Assembly: GCF_000971055.1 (NCBI RefSeq)
Contig: NZ_LARW01000097.1
Coordinates: 1 to 64,000 of the forward strand
Source: Sphingomonas sp. SRS2
GTDB lineage: Bacteria > Pseudomonadota > Alphaproteobacteria > Sphingomonadales > Sphingomonadaceae
Length of the DNA stretch: 64,000 nt
Reading direction: 5' to 3'
The notes under the pieces were generated by a model. The model was not told the origin of the DNA. It made no database searches and saw only the letters and a list, made by a program, of their open reading frames with translations. Positions 8,672 to 17,814 of this stretch are shown piece by piece; position 1 is the first letter of the stretch, and the number at the start of each line of letters is the position of its first letter. The translations under genes were made by a program, and so were the position numbers.

Positions 8672-8846
8672 GATGCCCTCCCTCTGTCGACGGCGACGTT
8701 CTTAGCCGAAGCGCCACGCCATGCAAGGCGCTTGGCGTCGTTTCGGTCGCTTTATTCCGCCGAATTCCAAATAGCCTAAAGGCCCTGTTTACCATTGCCG
8801 CCTAAAACTGCCCTCGTTCGCAGAATCATAGGGAACGCAGCGAGTC

Positions 8847-10208
8847 ATGATGAACGGTCAAGAGGTGAGCGCAGTCGGGCTGTCCGATCAGGAGATCACC
8901 CGCAAGTTGGGGATCTATGATCATCGGGGCGACCTCAATGAGCGACTCAAGGCCATCTGGGCGCGGCTCGGCGACGAGCTGCTCGATTCCCTGCGGGTTC
9001 ACTATAGCGGCATTTTCGAATCCGACCCGACGAGTCGCGCAGCTTATAATGCCGTCACCGGCGGCGATGATATCGGCCAGCGCGTCAACCGCATGTGGAA
9101 AACCATCCTCAGCGAAGGGCTCTCGATCGCCAACCTGCGTGTCTATTCCGACAACACCTTCAATTTCGTGCTGAATGGCGGCGACCATAGTTCGGTCGCC
9201 TGCAGGACGTCCGGGGCGATCGCCCACATCAGCGGCGAGATCATCCGGCGCTTTCCCCAGGATTCCGAGTTCGTAGCGCGCAGCTGCGAGGCCCTGTTTA
9301 CCCTCAACGGCCTCTATTTCGACCTCACCTTCACTCAGGTCGGCGCGCAAAATCGCGCGAGTCAGCATCAGGGGCTCGCCAGCCAGAGCCGCACCTTCCG
9401 GTCCGATATTTCCGAGACGCTAACCCGCGCCCTCGACGACAGCCGCGGGCTGCGCGAGCGCACGGGCCACACCTCGCACGCTGCGCGCGGCATGCTGGGC
9501 AAGACTTCCGAAGTCGCCGCAGCGGCCGAGCAATCGGCCCTGGCGATGCGCGAAGCCGCGCATACCGCCGCCGGATTGATCCGCGCGATCGAGGAAAGCC
9601 GCGCCGAAGTCGAGGTGGCCGCCCAGATCGCCACCCGCGCCGCTGATCGCTCGGTCCATGCGGTCGCCATCTCCGAAGTGCTGTCCGATCATGCGCAGGC
9701 GATCGAATCGATCCTGGGCCTGATCCGCGACATCGCCGGCCAGACCAATCTGCTCGCGCTCAACGCCACGATCGAGGCAGCCCGCGCGGGTGACGCCGGC
9801 CGCGGCTTCGCAGTGGTTGCGCAGGAGGTGAAGAGCCTTGCGAGTCAGACCGCTCGCGCCACCGACGATATCGCCGCCAAGATTGCAGCGATTCAGGCGG
9901 CCACCCGTCAGACCGTCGAAGCCAATGGCGCGATTCGCGACATCGTCGGCGAGGTCCAGACCTCTGCCGAGCGCATTCGTATGACAATGGAAACACAGGC
10001 GCAGACCGTGACCATGATCACGGCGGCAGTCGACGAGACTGCGCTGGCCGCCGACTCGATGTCGACGACCATCTCGGCGATCCGCGCCGACACCGAGAAT
10101 GTCGCGGGCGAGATCGACCATCTGGAAGCCGGCTTCCGCCGGGTCGATGGCGAACTCTCCAATCTCGAAACGATCACCGGCGACTTCGTCAGCAAGATCG
10201 CGGCGTAG
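8847..10208 (+). CDS. Soluble methyl-accepting chemotaxis protein
   Basis: 453 residues without a membrane segment. The C-terminal signalling hairpin is clear: [20 protein letters not shown] and [20 protein letters not shown] at about 294-337, the tip that contacts CheA and CheW. The first ~175 residues have the size and helical character of the sensor part of globin-coupled transducers (HemAT-like), but I do not see the conserved proximal-histidine segment of protoglobins, so heme binding is uncertain. A cytoplasmic sensor of an internal or diffusible signal is inferred. The ATG at 8847 is immediately followed by a second ATG at 8850; either could be used. Confidence 0.85.
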   Translation: MMNGQEVSAVGLSDQEITRKLGIYDHRGDLNERLKAIWARLGDELLDSLRVHYSGIFESDPTSRAAYNAVTGGDDIGQRVNRMWKTILSEGLSIANLRVYSDNTFNFVLNGGDHSSVACRTSGAIAHISGEIIRRFPQDSEFVARSCEALFTLNGLYFDLTFTQVGAQNRASQHQGLASQSRTFRSDISETLTRALDDSRGLRERTGHTSHAARGMLGKTSEVAAAAEQSALAMREAAHTAAGLIRAIEESRAEVEVAAQIATRAADRSVHAVAISEVLSDHAQAIESILGLIRDIAGQTNLLALNATIEAARAGDAGRGFAVVAQEVKSLASQTARATDDIAAKIAAIQAATRQTVEANGAIRDIVGEVQTSAERIRMTMETQAQTVTMITAAVDETALAADSMSTTISAIRADTENVAGEIDHLEAGFRRVDGELSNLETITGDFVSKIAA

Positions 10209-10388
10209 TTTGATTTAGCCCTCAGACGCCGGCGCCCACGATCATCCACCCTGCTTGGCTTCCTCGCATAAGCGCGGCCGGTCGTTCGGCCTCGCAGGCC
10301 GGTGGCTCGGCCCGTTAGCGCCTCTTGCTGACCGGCGGCTCGTCCGCTTCCCGTTGCCCCCGGCGCGATCACCTCCTATCCCGCCCCG

Positions 10389-11099
10389 ATGACCATCAAT
10401 ATCTTCGCTACCGGCACCAGCCGGGGCATCGGCAAGGCGATCGTCGAACGCTTCGCGGGGGAGGATGTCCGGATCATCGGCCATCGCTCCGCCGAAGCTG
10501 ACGAAACGACACTCGCCGCCGACCTGACCGATCCCACCGCGCCGCGCCGCATCTGGGAACAGGCGCTCGAACGGCTCGACGGGCGGATCGACATACTGGT
10601 CAACAATGCCGGCATCTTCGAGGCAGCATCGATCGACGCCCCCGACGCGGCGTGGACCGAGGCATGGAACCGGACGATGCAGATCAACCTCACTGCATCG
10701 GCCGAACTGTGCAGGCTTGCAGTGCTGCATTTCCGGCGCCATGGCGGCGGCCGTGTCATCAATATCGCCAGCCGTGCCGCCCATCGCGGCGACAGCCCGG
10801 CGCACTGGCATTATGCGGCATCGAAAGCGGGCATGGTGGCGATGACCAAGACTATCGCGCGCGGCTATGCGGCGGAGAATATCCTCGCCTTCGCGATCTG
10901 CCCCGGCTTCACGATGACGGGCATGGCCGAGGACTATCTGGCCAGCCGCGGCGGGGACAAGTTGCTCGCCGACATTCCGCTGGGCCGGGTCGCCGATCCG
11001 ATCGAGGTCGCCGAAGCCGTGAAATTCCTCGCGCTCGACGCGCCAGCTTCGATGACCGGCGCGGTGATCGACATCAACGGAGCCAGCTATGTCCGCTAA
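10389..11099 (+). CDS. Short-chain dehydrogenase/reductase
   Basis: 236 residues of the classical SDR family. NAD(P) loop TGTSRGIGKA (TGxxxGIG) at about 8-17, NNAG at about 71-74, catalytic serine in NIASRAAHRG near 120 and YxxxK (YAASK) near 142. The product is an oxidoreductase; substrate not predictable. The gene overlaps the prmA start by 11 bases, indicating translational coupling. About 180 bp upstream of it (10209-10388) hold no gene. Confidence 0.88.
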   Translation: MTINIFATGTSRGIGKAIVERFAGEDVRIIGHRSAEADETTLAADLTDPTAPRRIWEQALERLDGRIDILVNNAGIFEAASIDAPDAAWTEAWNRTMQINLTASAELCRLAVLHFRRHGGGRVINIASRAAHRGDSPAHWHYAASKAGMVAMTKTIARGYAAENILAFAICPGFTMTGMAEDYLASRGGDKLLADIPLGRVADPIEVAEAVKFLALDAPASMTGAVIDINGASYVR

Positions 11100-12066
11100 G
11101 TCCAGGAAAGAACCCAAGGGCGATGGCGTGACAGGCTTCCCCTTCGCGCCCGAACGCTCGGGAAGCTGGAAGATCACCCTGCCCTGCACCAAGGCCGAGG
11201 CCGAGTTGCTGGCGGGCGACGTGCCGGAGATCGCACTGCTCGATCCGCCCCCCACGCTGATGACCAGCGAGCCCGACGCCGACAAGCCCGACGATTGGCA
11301 GCTCGACGCTTATGTCGAGCAGAAGCCCGACAAGGCCCTGCTTGCCCTGATCGCCGCGCTGGTGCCAAGCGCGAAAGGCGCAAAGCCGACCGTCACCCAC
11401 ATCCCCGAGGAAGACTGGGTGACGCTGTCGCAGTCGGGTCTCGAACCGATCCGCGCCGGGCGCTTCTTCGTCCACACACCCTATAATGCCGACCAGGCGC
11501 CCGAGGGGATGACAGGCTTCGTGATCGACGCGGGCCGCGCCTTCGGGACCGGCCATCACGAGACGACCACCGGCTGCCTGATGATGCTCGACAAGCTTCG
11601 CCGTAGCGGCCTGCGCTTCGACGATATCGCCGATATCGGCACCGGCACCGGCCTGCTCGCCTTTGCCGCACGCTCGTTGTGGCCCGCGGCCAAGGTCATC
11701 GCGTCGGACATCGATCCGGTCTCAATCGAAGTGACCGCCGAAAATGCCGGGCCCAATGCCGTGCGCCTGGGGTCAGGTCGTGGACAGGTCGAACTGGTCG
11801 TCGCGGCGGGCCTTGCCCATCGACGCCTCAAAACCCGTCTTCCTTACGACCTGCTGATCGCCAATATCCTTGCCGGACCGCTGATCGAGCTCGCCCCGGT
11901 GTTCGGCAATGCCGTATTACCGGGCGGATCGCTGATCCTCGCCGGCCTGCTCGATAGCCAGGCCGATGCGGTGGCGCAGGCCTATCGGCGGCAGGGCATG
12001 TATCTGGCCGAAAGCATCGTCCGCGGCGACTGGCCGACGCTGCGAATGGTCAAGCGTCGAACCTGA
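11089..12066 (+). CDS. prmA: Ribosomal protein L11 methyltransferase
   Basis: 325 residues. FGTGHHETTTGCL at about 148-160, the SAM-binding motif DIGTGTGLLAFAA near 182-194, ASDIDPVS near 206 and DLLIANILAGPL near 255 define PrmA, which trimethylates L11 on the ribosome. The N-terminal ~100 residues correspond to the substrate-recognition domain, here preceded by a short lysine-rich leader. Overlaps the upstream SDR gene. Confidence 0.9.
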   Translation: MSAKSRKEPKGDGVTGFPFAPERSGSWKITLPCTKAEAELLAGDVPEIALLDPPPTLMTSEPDADKPDDWQLDAYVEQKPDKALLALIAALVPSAKGAKPTVTHIPEEDWVTLSQSGLEPIRAGRFFVHTPYNADQAPEGMTGFVIDAGRAFGTGHHETTTGCLMMLDKLRRSGLRFDDIADIGTGTGLLAFAARSLWPAAKVIASDIDPVSIEVTAENAGPNAVRLGSGRGQVELVVAAGLAHRRLKTRLPYDLLIANILAGPLIELAPVFGNAVLPGGSLILAGLLDSQADAVAQAYRRQGMYLAESIVRGDWPTLRMVKRRT

Positions 12067-12075
12067 TGATCGGCC

Positions 12076-12489
12076 TTAGCCGCCCGCCATCTTCAGGATC
12101 ACCTTCCATTGGTCGGCAGCGACCGGGGAAACTGACAGGCGGCTCTGGCGCAACATCGCCATGTCGGCGAGCGCAGGTTCGGCCTTCATGTCGGCAAGTG
12201 TGACCGGGCGGGTGAGCGCGCGGACCGGCGCGAGCTCGACGGCGACGAAACGCCCTGCGGGGTCGGTCTTGTCCGGGAAGGCGGTACGCACGACCTTGGC
12301 GATACCGACAACCGCCAGCCCTTCCTGTGAATGATAGAAGAAGACCTCGTCACCCTCCCGCATCGCCTTCAGGTGCAAGGCCGCAGCGTTGTTGCGGACG
12401 CCATCCCAGATGGTTTTGCCGTCACGCTCCAGATCGCCGTAGGAATAGGTGTTGGGCTCTGACTTCACTAGCCAATGGGAGGTCGTCAT
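12076..12489 (-). CDS. EVE domain protein (thymocyte nuclear protein 1-like)
   Basis: 137 residues filling one EVE domain (PUA-like fold): HWLVKSEPNTYSYGDL at the N-terminus, TIWDGVRNNAAALHL at about 29-43 and FFYHSQEGLAVVGIAKV at about 52-68. EVE domains bind modified bases in DNA or RNA through an aromatic cage. Converges on prmA with a 9-bp gap. Cellular target unknown. Confidence 0.92.
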   Translation of the reverse strand: MTTSHWLVKSEPNTYSYGDLERDGKTIWDGVRNNAAALHLKAMREGDEVFFYHSQEGLAVVGIAKVVRTAFPDKTDPAGRFVAVELAPVRALTRPVTLADMKAEPALADMAMLRQSRLSVSPVAADQWKVILKMAGG

Positions 12490-12671
12490 GAAATCGGTCC
12501 CCTGCTTCGGTCTCCAACCGCTCTGGGCCTATAGGCTCGACGGCCCAAAGGCAAAGATAGCGCACCGCCGGCCCGACAGGCCTCGAAAGCCGGGGGGCGG
12601 AAGCCATCCGAACAGCCAATATCGGCGATTGGTCTCGGTAATCGGCGCCGGCAGTAGCGGGCTGAAAGACG

Positions 12672-13100
12672 TCACGCCACGATCATATCGGCCCGCGAGG
12701 CGTGCAGCCGTTCGACATCCCGACGTGGGGGAGCGCCGAACAGGCGTCGATATTCCCGGGTGAATTGCGACTGACTGTCATAACCCACCGCGAAGCCCGC
12801 GTTCCCGGCTGTCGCACCCTCGGACAGCATCAGCCTGCGCGCCTCCTGAAGTCGAAGCTGCTTCTGATATTCCAGCGGCGTCATCCGGGTCACGGCCTTG
12901 TAATGCTCGTGCAGCGAAGATGTGCTCATTCCCGCAGCGGCGGCGACATCCTCGATCCGCAACTGCTCGTCAAAATGATCGCGAATCCGGGCAACGGCGC
13001 GGCGAATCTGGCCGAGATGACTGTCGGCGGACGCCATTCGGCGCAGCACCGGGCCGTGGGGGCCGGTAATCGGCCGATAAAGTATCTCAGCTCGATCAGA
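12672..13100 (-). pseudogene. AraC-type regulator, 5' end missing
   Basis: About 140 residues of an AraC-family regulator remain: the end of its AraC_N sensor domain (AEILYRPITGPHG, then LRRMASADSHLGQIRRAV) and the complete double helix-turn-helix domain (RIEDVAAAAGMSTSSLHEHY ... SQSQFTREYRRLFG). In full-length relatives about 150 further residues come before this point. The similarity stops near 13100, exactly where trbL sequence begins on the other strand. An in-frame ATG remains inside (MASADS), so a DNA-binding fragment could still be made. Confidence 0.75.
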
Positions 13101-13110
13101 GGAGCCAGAG
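13090..13110. other. Recombination junction: chromosome / conjugative element
   Basis: Left of this point the minus strand encodes an AraC-type regulator; right of it the plus strand encodes the C-terminal part of TrbL. Both genes are broken here in the middle of their coding sequence, so this is a deletion or rearrangement breakpoint and not a natural element end. No terminal repeat is visible. Confidence 0.65.
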
Positions 13111-13535
13111 TTGCAATGCCCGGTGCGGCGATGGCGGCCGTGCGGGGCGGAGCCAGTGTCGCTGGCGGCGCTTCGACGGCCTATCAACTTGGAAGCGCCG
13201 CCAAAGGTGGCAGCGTTGCGGGCGGACTATCCGGCGTCGCGCAAGCCGGGGCTTCCGCAGCGGCCTCGCCGCTCCGCAGAGCAGCCGCTGAGATGGGGCA
13301 GCGCTACCAAGCCGGTGGCCGGGCGGCGTTCGAAGCCATGGGCGGCAAAGTCACCGGAGGGACCGACGCCAGCCCGGCCAACGATGCGGGCTCCGCCTCC
13401 GGGGAGCCCGCCTGGGCCAAATCGATGCGTCGACGCCAATCAGCCGCGCACGGCATCCAGACCGCCATCCATGCCGTCCGTGCCGGCGATGGAGGCGGCG
13501 CAGGCTCTTCTGTCAGCATTCGAGAGGGTGAATGA
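13100..13535 (+). pseudogene. trbL: Conjugal transfer protein TrbL, C-terminal fragment
   Basis: About 145 residues of low-complexity Ala/Gly/Ser sequence (AAVRGGASVAGGASTAYQLG, QRYQAGGRAAFEAMGGKVTG) ending in EPAWAKSMRRRQ and a short tail match the cytoplasmic C-terminus of TrbL/VirB6-type mating-channel proteins. The polytopic N-terminal membrane domain (~300 residues) is absent. An in-frame ATG at 13116 could start a fragment. The stop overlaps the trbF start as ATGA, preserving the usual operon arrangement. Confidence 0.75.
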
Positions 13536-14218
13536 TGTTCTTCAAACGACCGTCCAGCCGTTACGGCCGGACGCCCGAACCAGAGACCCCTTATCAACGT
13601 GCCGCTCAGGCTTGGGATGACCGCATCGGGTCTGCGCGCATCCAGGCTCGCAACTGGCGACTGATGGCGTTCGGCTCGCTGTTCCTGTCTGCCGGCCTGT
13701 CCGCTGCCGTCGTTTGGCAAGCCATGTCTGGAACGGTCGTGCCGTGGGTCGTGCAGGTTGACCGGCTCGGGCAAGCCCAGGCGATTTCGCCAGCAGAGAC
13801 CGGCTATCGGCCGACCGATCCTCAGATCGCTTGGCATCTCGCCCGCTTTATCGAGGAAACCCGCTCAATCCCGGCGGACCCGATCGTGCTGCGCCAGAAC
13901 TGGCTACGCGCCTACGACTATACGACCGACCAAGGCGCGCTGGCGCTTAACGACTATGCCCGGGTCAACGACCCGTTTGCCAAGGTCGGCCGGGAACAGG
14001 TCGCGGTCGATGTCTCCAGCGTCATCCGAGCGTCACCGGGGAGCTTTCGCGTTGCTTGGGTCGAGCGGCGATACGTCGATGGTGCGCTCGCGGCCACCGA
14101 GCGCTGGACGGCCATCCTGACCATCACAATCCAAACCCCTCGTGACGTCGAGCGCCTGCGCAAGAATCCGCTCGGTGTGTACGTCCATGCCCTCAATTGG
14201 TCGAAGGAGCTCGGCTGA
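13532..14218 (+). CDS. trbF: Conjugal transfer protein TrbF (VirB8-like)
   Basis: 228 residues. A short cytoplasmic N-terminus (TPYQRAAQAWDDRIGSARIQ), a single membrane segment at about 40-62 (FGSLFLSAGLSAAVVWQAM) and a periplasmic VirB8-type domain that includes FRVAWVERRYVDG. It is an assembly factor of the mating-pair type IV secretion channel. A second ATG three bases downstream is the alternative start. Overlaps trbL upstream and trbG downstream. Confidence 0.9.
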   Translation: MMFFKRPSSRYGRTPEPETPYQRAAQAWDDRIGSARIQARNWRLMAFGSLFLSAGLSAAVVWQAMSGTVVPWVVQVDRLGQAQAISPAETGYRPTDPQIAWHLARFIEETRSIPADPIVLRQNWLRAYDYTTDQGALALNDYARVNDPFAKVGREQVAVDVSSVIRASPGSFRVAWVERRYVDGALAATERWTAILTITIQTPRDVERLRKNPLGVYVHALNWSKELG

Positions 14219-15219
14219 TGCGACTGATCCCCGTTACAACCATCATGCTTGCGTCGGTATCGCTCGCGGCCTGTTCGCATACCTGGAAGCCGCCGGAGAT
14301 CACCTATGATCCTATCGCGGCCCCGCAGCCGGCGACGCCCGAGGTCGAGCCGCCCAAGCCGGTCGAAATCGTGCAGATTCCGACGCCCTTGCCTCTGCCA
14401 GGCCAACTCCAACGCATTCCACCGCCCCCCTCGCAGACACCGGAGCCGGCCGACCCGCGCGCACGGGTGGAAGCCGCCAATGGCGCGGCCCGCATTCAGC
14501 CAAGCCGGTCCGGCTATTTCAACGCGGTTCAGGTCTATCCCTATTCGGATGGCGCGCTGTACCAAGTGTACACAGCGCCGGGCCAGGTGACCGACATCGC
14601 CCTCGAAGCGGGTGAGCAACTGGTCGGCACAGGACCTGTGGCCGCCGGCGACACGGTGCGCTGGATCATCGGTGATACGGAAAGCGGCAGCGGGCCGACC
14701 CGAAGGATCCATATCCTCGTCAAGCCGACGCGCGCCGATCTTCAGACCAACTTGGTGATTAATACCGATCGCCGGACGTATCATCTCGAACTGCGGGCGG
14801 CCGAGCGCACCTACATGGCCAGTGTTTCCTGGTCTTATCCGCAAGACCAGCTCATCGCCCTACGCCGCCAGAACTCACAAACGCAGGCCGCGGAGACGGC
14901 AGCGACCTCGCCGTTGCCGGCGCTGGAGTCGCTGAACTTTCGCTACCGGATCGAAGGCGACAATCCGGCTTGGCGACCGGTTAGGGCCTTCGACGACGGG
15001 CGGCAGGTCTTCATCGAGTTTCCAACTGGCATTGCGCAGGGCGAGATGCCCCCGCTCTGGATCATCGGCGCACAGGGCAATGCCGAACTGGTGAACTACC
15101 GTGTGCGCGGCCGCTACATGGTCGTTGACCGTCTCTTTGGCGGCGCTGAGCTTCGCCTGGGCGAAGACCGCCAACGGCGCGTCCGTATCGTTCGCATTGA
15201 CGCGAGGCCGGCATCGTGA
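14218..15219 (+). CDS. trbG: Conjugal transfer protein TrbG (VirB9-like lipoprotein)
   Basis: 333 residues. Signal peptide with lipobox MLASVSLAAC, so lipidated at about Cys-19, followed by a proline-rich spacer and the VirB9 fold (WSYPQDQLIALRRQN, FNFRYRIEGD-like LNFRYRIEGDNPAW, ending VDRLFGGAELRLGEDRQRRV). It forms part of the outer-membrane core of the conjugation channel. ATG 14218 overlaps the trbF stop (TGATG); a start 21 bases earlier would bury the lipobox. Confidence 0.92.
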   Translation: MRLIPVTTIMLASVSLAACSHTWKPPEITYDPIAAPQPATPEVEPPKPVEIVQIPTPLPLPGQLQRIPPPPSQTPEPADPRARVEAANGAARIQPSRSGYFNAVQVYPYSDGALYQVYTAPGQVTDIALEAGEQLVGTGPVAAGDTVRWIIGDTESGSGPTRRIHILVKPTRADLQTNLVINTDRRTYHLELRAAERTYMASVSWSYPQDQLIALRRQNSQTQAAETAATSPLPALESLNFRYRIEGDNPAWRPVRAFDDGRQVFIEFPTGIAQGEMPPLWIIGAQGNAELVNYRVRGRYMVVDRLFGGAELRLGEDRQRRVRIVRIDARPAS

Positions 15220-16460
15220 CCGGCCCCGTTCCTGAGCAAACGCCGGACGATCCTCCTCGGCCAGAGCGCGAAATCGCCGCTGAGCTGCGTCTTCGGCCCG
15301 ACCGGCCCAAGGTCGTTCGCCTGTCGCGAAAAGTGCTCGGCCTCATCGCGGGCGTTTCGGCGGTCGCAATCGGCGGATCGTTGATATGGGCGCTGCAATC
15401 CAGCCGACCGACAACGATCGCTGAGCTTTATAATACCGACAACAGGACCACGGCCGACGGCCTGTCGCGGCTGCCTACATCCTATGCCGGGGTGCCTCGT
15501 GAAGTGCCGCCGCTCGGGCCGCCGCTCCCCGGCGATCTCGGACGCCCCATGCTCAACAACGGCATCCAGCCCGGTCCTATCCCGGGCGCTCCGGCACCCG
15601 CGACCGCGCCGGATCCGGAAGCCCAGCGCGTTGCGCAGGAGCGTCAGCGGATCGCTCAGGAACGCGAGGCCGCTCGCGCCAGTCGACTGTTCGCGGGGGA
15701 ATCCCGCACGCCCGGCAGCGGTCCCTCAGCCGCTGGGCTCGAGATGCCGGGAGCGGCGCCGCCGCAACTCGGCGCCCTCGCGGCCGGAAGCGGTCAACCG
15801 ACACCGCCGCCAAGCGAAGGCGATCGGAGGTCGGCATTCTTGGGCGGTCCCGCTGACCGGCGCACGATCAGTACCGAAACGCTTCAGGCCCCGGCGAGTC
15901 CCTATACCGTGCAAGCGGGCGCTGTGATTGCCGCAGCGATGGTGACGGGCCTGCGCTCGGACCTGCCCGGCCAGATCACCGCACAAGTCACCGAGAATGT
16001 CTATGACGGCCCCACCGGGCGCATCTTGCTCATCCCCCAGGGTGCCCGACTGATTGGACAGTACGACGCACAGGTCAGTTTCGGCCAATCCCGGGCGCTT
16101 CTGGTCTGGAGCCGCCTGATCGTCCCCAACGGCCACTCGATCATCCTGGAGCGTCAGCCCGGTGCCGACGCCTCCGGCTATGCCGGACTTGAAGACAAGG
16201 TAGACAACCATTGGGGGCAACTATTCCGAGCCGCGATGCTGTCCACCCTGCTGAGCGTCGGGTCGGAAGCAGGCACATCCTCAGATGAGAGCGACCTGCT
16301 TCAGGCGATACGGCGTGGCGGATCCGACAGCATCAGCCAGACAGGACGGCAGATTGTCGGCCGCTCGCTGAGTATCCAGCCCACCATCACCATCCGCCCT
16401 GGCTTCCCGGTCCGCGTGATCGTCACCCGCGATCTCGTCCTCGAACCATATAGAGGCTGA
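15216..16460 (+). CDS. trbI: Conjugal transfer protein TrbI (VirB10-like)
   Basis: 414 residues: cytoplasmic tail, one membrane segment at about 35-55 (VLGLIAGVSAVAIGGSLIWA), a long Pro/Ala/Gln-rich periplasmic linker, and the VirB10 C-terminal domain (LIPQGARLIGQYDAQVSFGQ, LERQPGADASGYAGL, PGFPVRVIVTRDLVLEPY). It spans the envelope and energises the conjugation channel. Starts at GTG overlapping the trbG stop. Confidence 0.93.
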   Translation: MTGPVPEQTPDDPPRPEREIAAELRLRPDRPKVVRLSRKVLGLIAGVSAVAIGGSLIWALQSSRPTTIAELYNTDNRTTADGLSRLPTSYAGVPREVPPLGPPLPGDLGRPMLNNGIQPGPIPGAPAPATAPDPEAQRVAQERQRIAQEREAARASRLFAGESRTPGSGPSAAGLEMPGAAPPQLGALAAGSGQPTPPPSEGDRRSAFLGGPADRRTISTETLQAPASPYTVQAGAVIAAAMVTGLRSDLPGQITAQVTENVYDGPTGRILLIPQGARLIGQYDAQVSFGQSRALLVWSRLIVPNGHSIILERQPGADASGYAGLEDKVDNHWGQLFRAAMLSTLLSVGSEAGTSSDESDLLQAIRRGGSDSISQTGRQIVGRSLSIQPTITIRPGFPVRVIVTRDLVLEPYRG

Positions 16461-16464
16461 ACCG

Positions 16465-16713
16465 ATGACAATGCTCAAACTCGGCGCGCTGGTTGATGAC
16501 CGCCCGGTTCGTATGACGATCGAACTGCCCGCTGCAATTCACCGTGACCTGGCCGCCTATGCCGACGTCTTGGCGCGGGAGACCGGCACGAAGACCGAGC
16601 CGACCAAGTTGATCGCGCCAATGCTAGCGCGGTTCATGGCTTCGGATCGCGCTTTCGCCAAAGCCCGTCGGGCTAAGGCTCAGCCCTCGGGCGACGGCGA
16701 CGGCTCGACATAG
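16465..16713 (+). CDS. DUF2274 protein of conjugative elements
   Basis: 82 residues, start 4 bp after trbI. The sequence LKLGALVDDRPVRMTIELPA ... HRDLAAYADVLARETGT is the DUF2274 pattern that regularly follows trbI in integrative and conjugative elements. It looks like a small ribbon-helix-helix-style protein; its role is unknown. Its 3' end overlaps the convergent LysR gene by 34 bases. Confidence 0.85.
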   Translation: MTMLKLGALVDDRPVRMTIELPAAIHRDLAAYADVLARETGTKTEPTKLIAPMLARFMASDRAFAKARRAKAQPSGDGDGST

Positions 16714-17567
16714 CCGCTCTTGAGCAACGACCAGAACCGCCGCAGTGGCGGGTTATCGTTTCCCGGATCACGATACGCCGTCAGCGGCACCAGGGCGTCG
16801 TCCGCCTCGCTGGCGAGCGGCACCGCCAGCACACCTTCAGGCAGCCGTCCTAGATCGGATTCGATCATCAATGCGATGCCCAAACCCATGCCGACCATGG
16901 AAAGCGCCGTCTCACGACTGATCAGATGCGACCGCGTGAGTGGCTCCCGGCCTGGCCCAGCAAGCTGCGCCGCAAGCAACCGAACGGCTTCAGGGCCGGC
17001 TCCCCGCGCCGACACGAGGAAGGTTTCGCTTTCTACATCTGGCCAGGCGATTTCTGACCTCTCCGCCAAGGGGTGATCGGCCATGAGGATGATATGCAGC
17101 CGCTCGTGCCAAAGCAGCAGTGGTTCGCCGAGCATCTCATCTGGAGCGCCCAGGAGGACCGCAATATCAATCGCGCGCGAGCTGATGCCCTCGACCATGC
17201 GCGAGCGATCGCCCTCAACAATATGTAGATCCACTTCGGGGTGTCGCTCAGTATAAGCCGCCAACGCATCACGCAGGCGGCCCGTCGATAGCGATGTGTA
17301 AAGACCAAGGGTCAAGCGACCGGCGACACCCCGACTGGTCGCGCCCGCATTGGCCACCGCCAGATCAAGCACGCGCAAAGCCTCGCGCGCTTGTTCAAAG
17401 AAGACCAGCCCCGCTTGGGTAGGCTCCACGCCCTCCGATGAGCGATGAAACAGAGCAACAGTTAGCACATCCTCCAGGGCGCGGAGACGATGGCTCAATG
17501 CCGATTCGCTGATACCAATCACTTTCGCCGCACGGCGGAGGCTGCGATGTTCAGCTATGGAAAACCC
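16680..17567 (-). pseudogene. LysR-type regulator, extreme 5' end missing
   Basis: The frame reads FSIAEHRSLRRAAK then VIGISESALSHRLRALEDVL, the winged helix-turn-helix of a LysR regulator, followed by a complete effector-binding domain. Relatives have roughly 10-15 more residues before FSIAEHRS, but here an in-frame stop (17568-17570) and unrelated sequence replace them. The first ATG left is at 17522, inside the recognition region, so DNA binding is probably lost or altered. Elements of this type often have a lysR gene next to DUF2274, so it probably belonged to the element before the break. Confidence 0.7.
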
Positions 17568-17695
17568 TCAATCACTATCGCGCGCAGGTGCGAGCCTATC
17601 TCGACATGACGGGGACTGACCGCGGCCTGATTGTCTTCGTCACGACAGGGCAGGTCATCGCCGTCACGCCCACACCCGCGCCCATGGCCGTCTAA
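17545..17695 (+). pseudogene. PD-(D/E)XK nuclease-like C-terminal fragment
   Basis: A plus-strand frame reads VQLWKTLNHYRAQVRAYLDM followed by TGTDRGLIVFVTTGQVIAV and a TAA at 17693. The motif Y(x)2QV(x)2YL followed by a beta strand is the Q-x-x-x-Y end of PD-(D/E)XK nucleases of the exonuclease V/RecB type. Everything upstream is missing; the fragment meets the truncated LysR gene near 17560. A further in-frame stretch to 17818 (HLLADGKTYLLETRAMNRRI) may be another remnant. Confidence 0.45.
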
Positions 17696-17814
17696 AGAGA
17701 AGGGAACGGATGCCATGTTGCCGCGAGCGACGGCCAAGGGTTGCATCTTCTCGCCGACGGTAAGACCTATCTACTAGAAACTCGTGCGATGAACCGTCGC
17801 ATCATCGGCGGTGC

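Noticed and set aside
10209-10388. Possible gene or terminator upstream of the SDR gene (CGGCCT/AGGCCG hairpin)
   Set aside because: Stem is only 6 bp without a T-run and no convincing ORF is present.
12926-12933. TCATTCCC as a second copy of the guaA attachment site
   Set aside because: Only 8 bases match, it lies in conserved AraC coding sequence, and the match stops at once.
12702-13535. 277-codon plus-strand frame continuous with trbL
   Set aside because: Its first half is antisense to the AraC-type gene; only the part after about 13100 has TrbL character.
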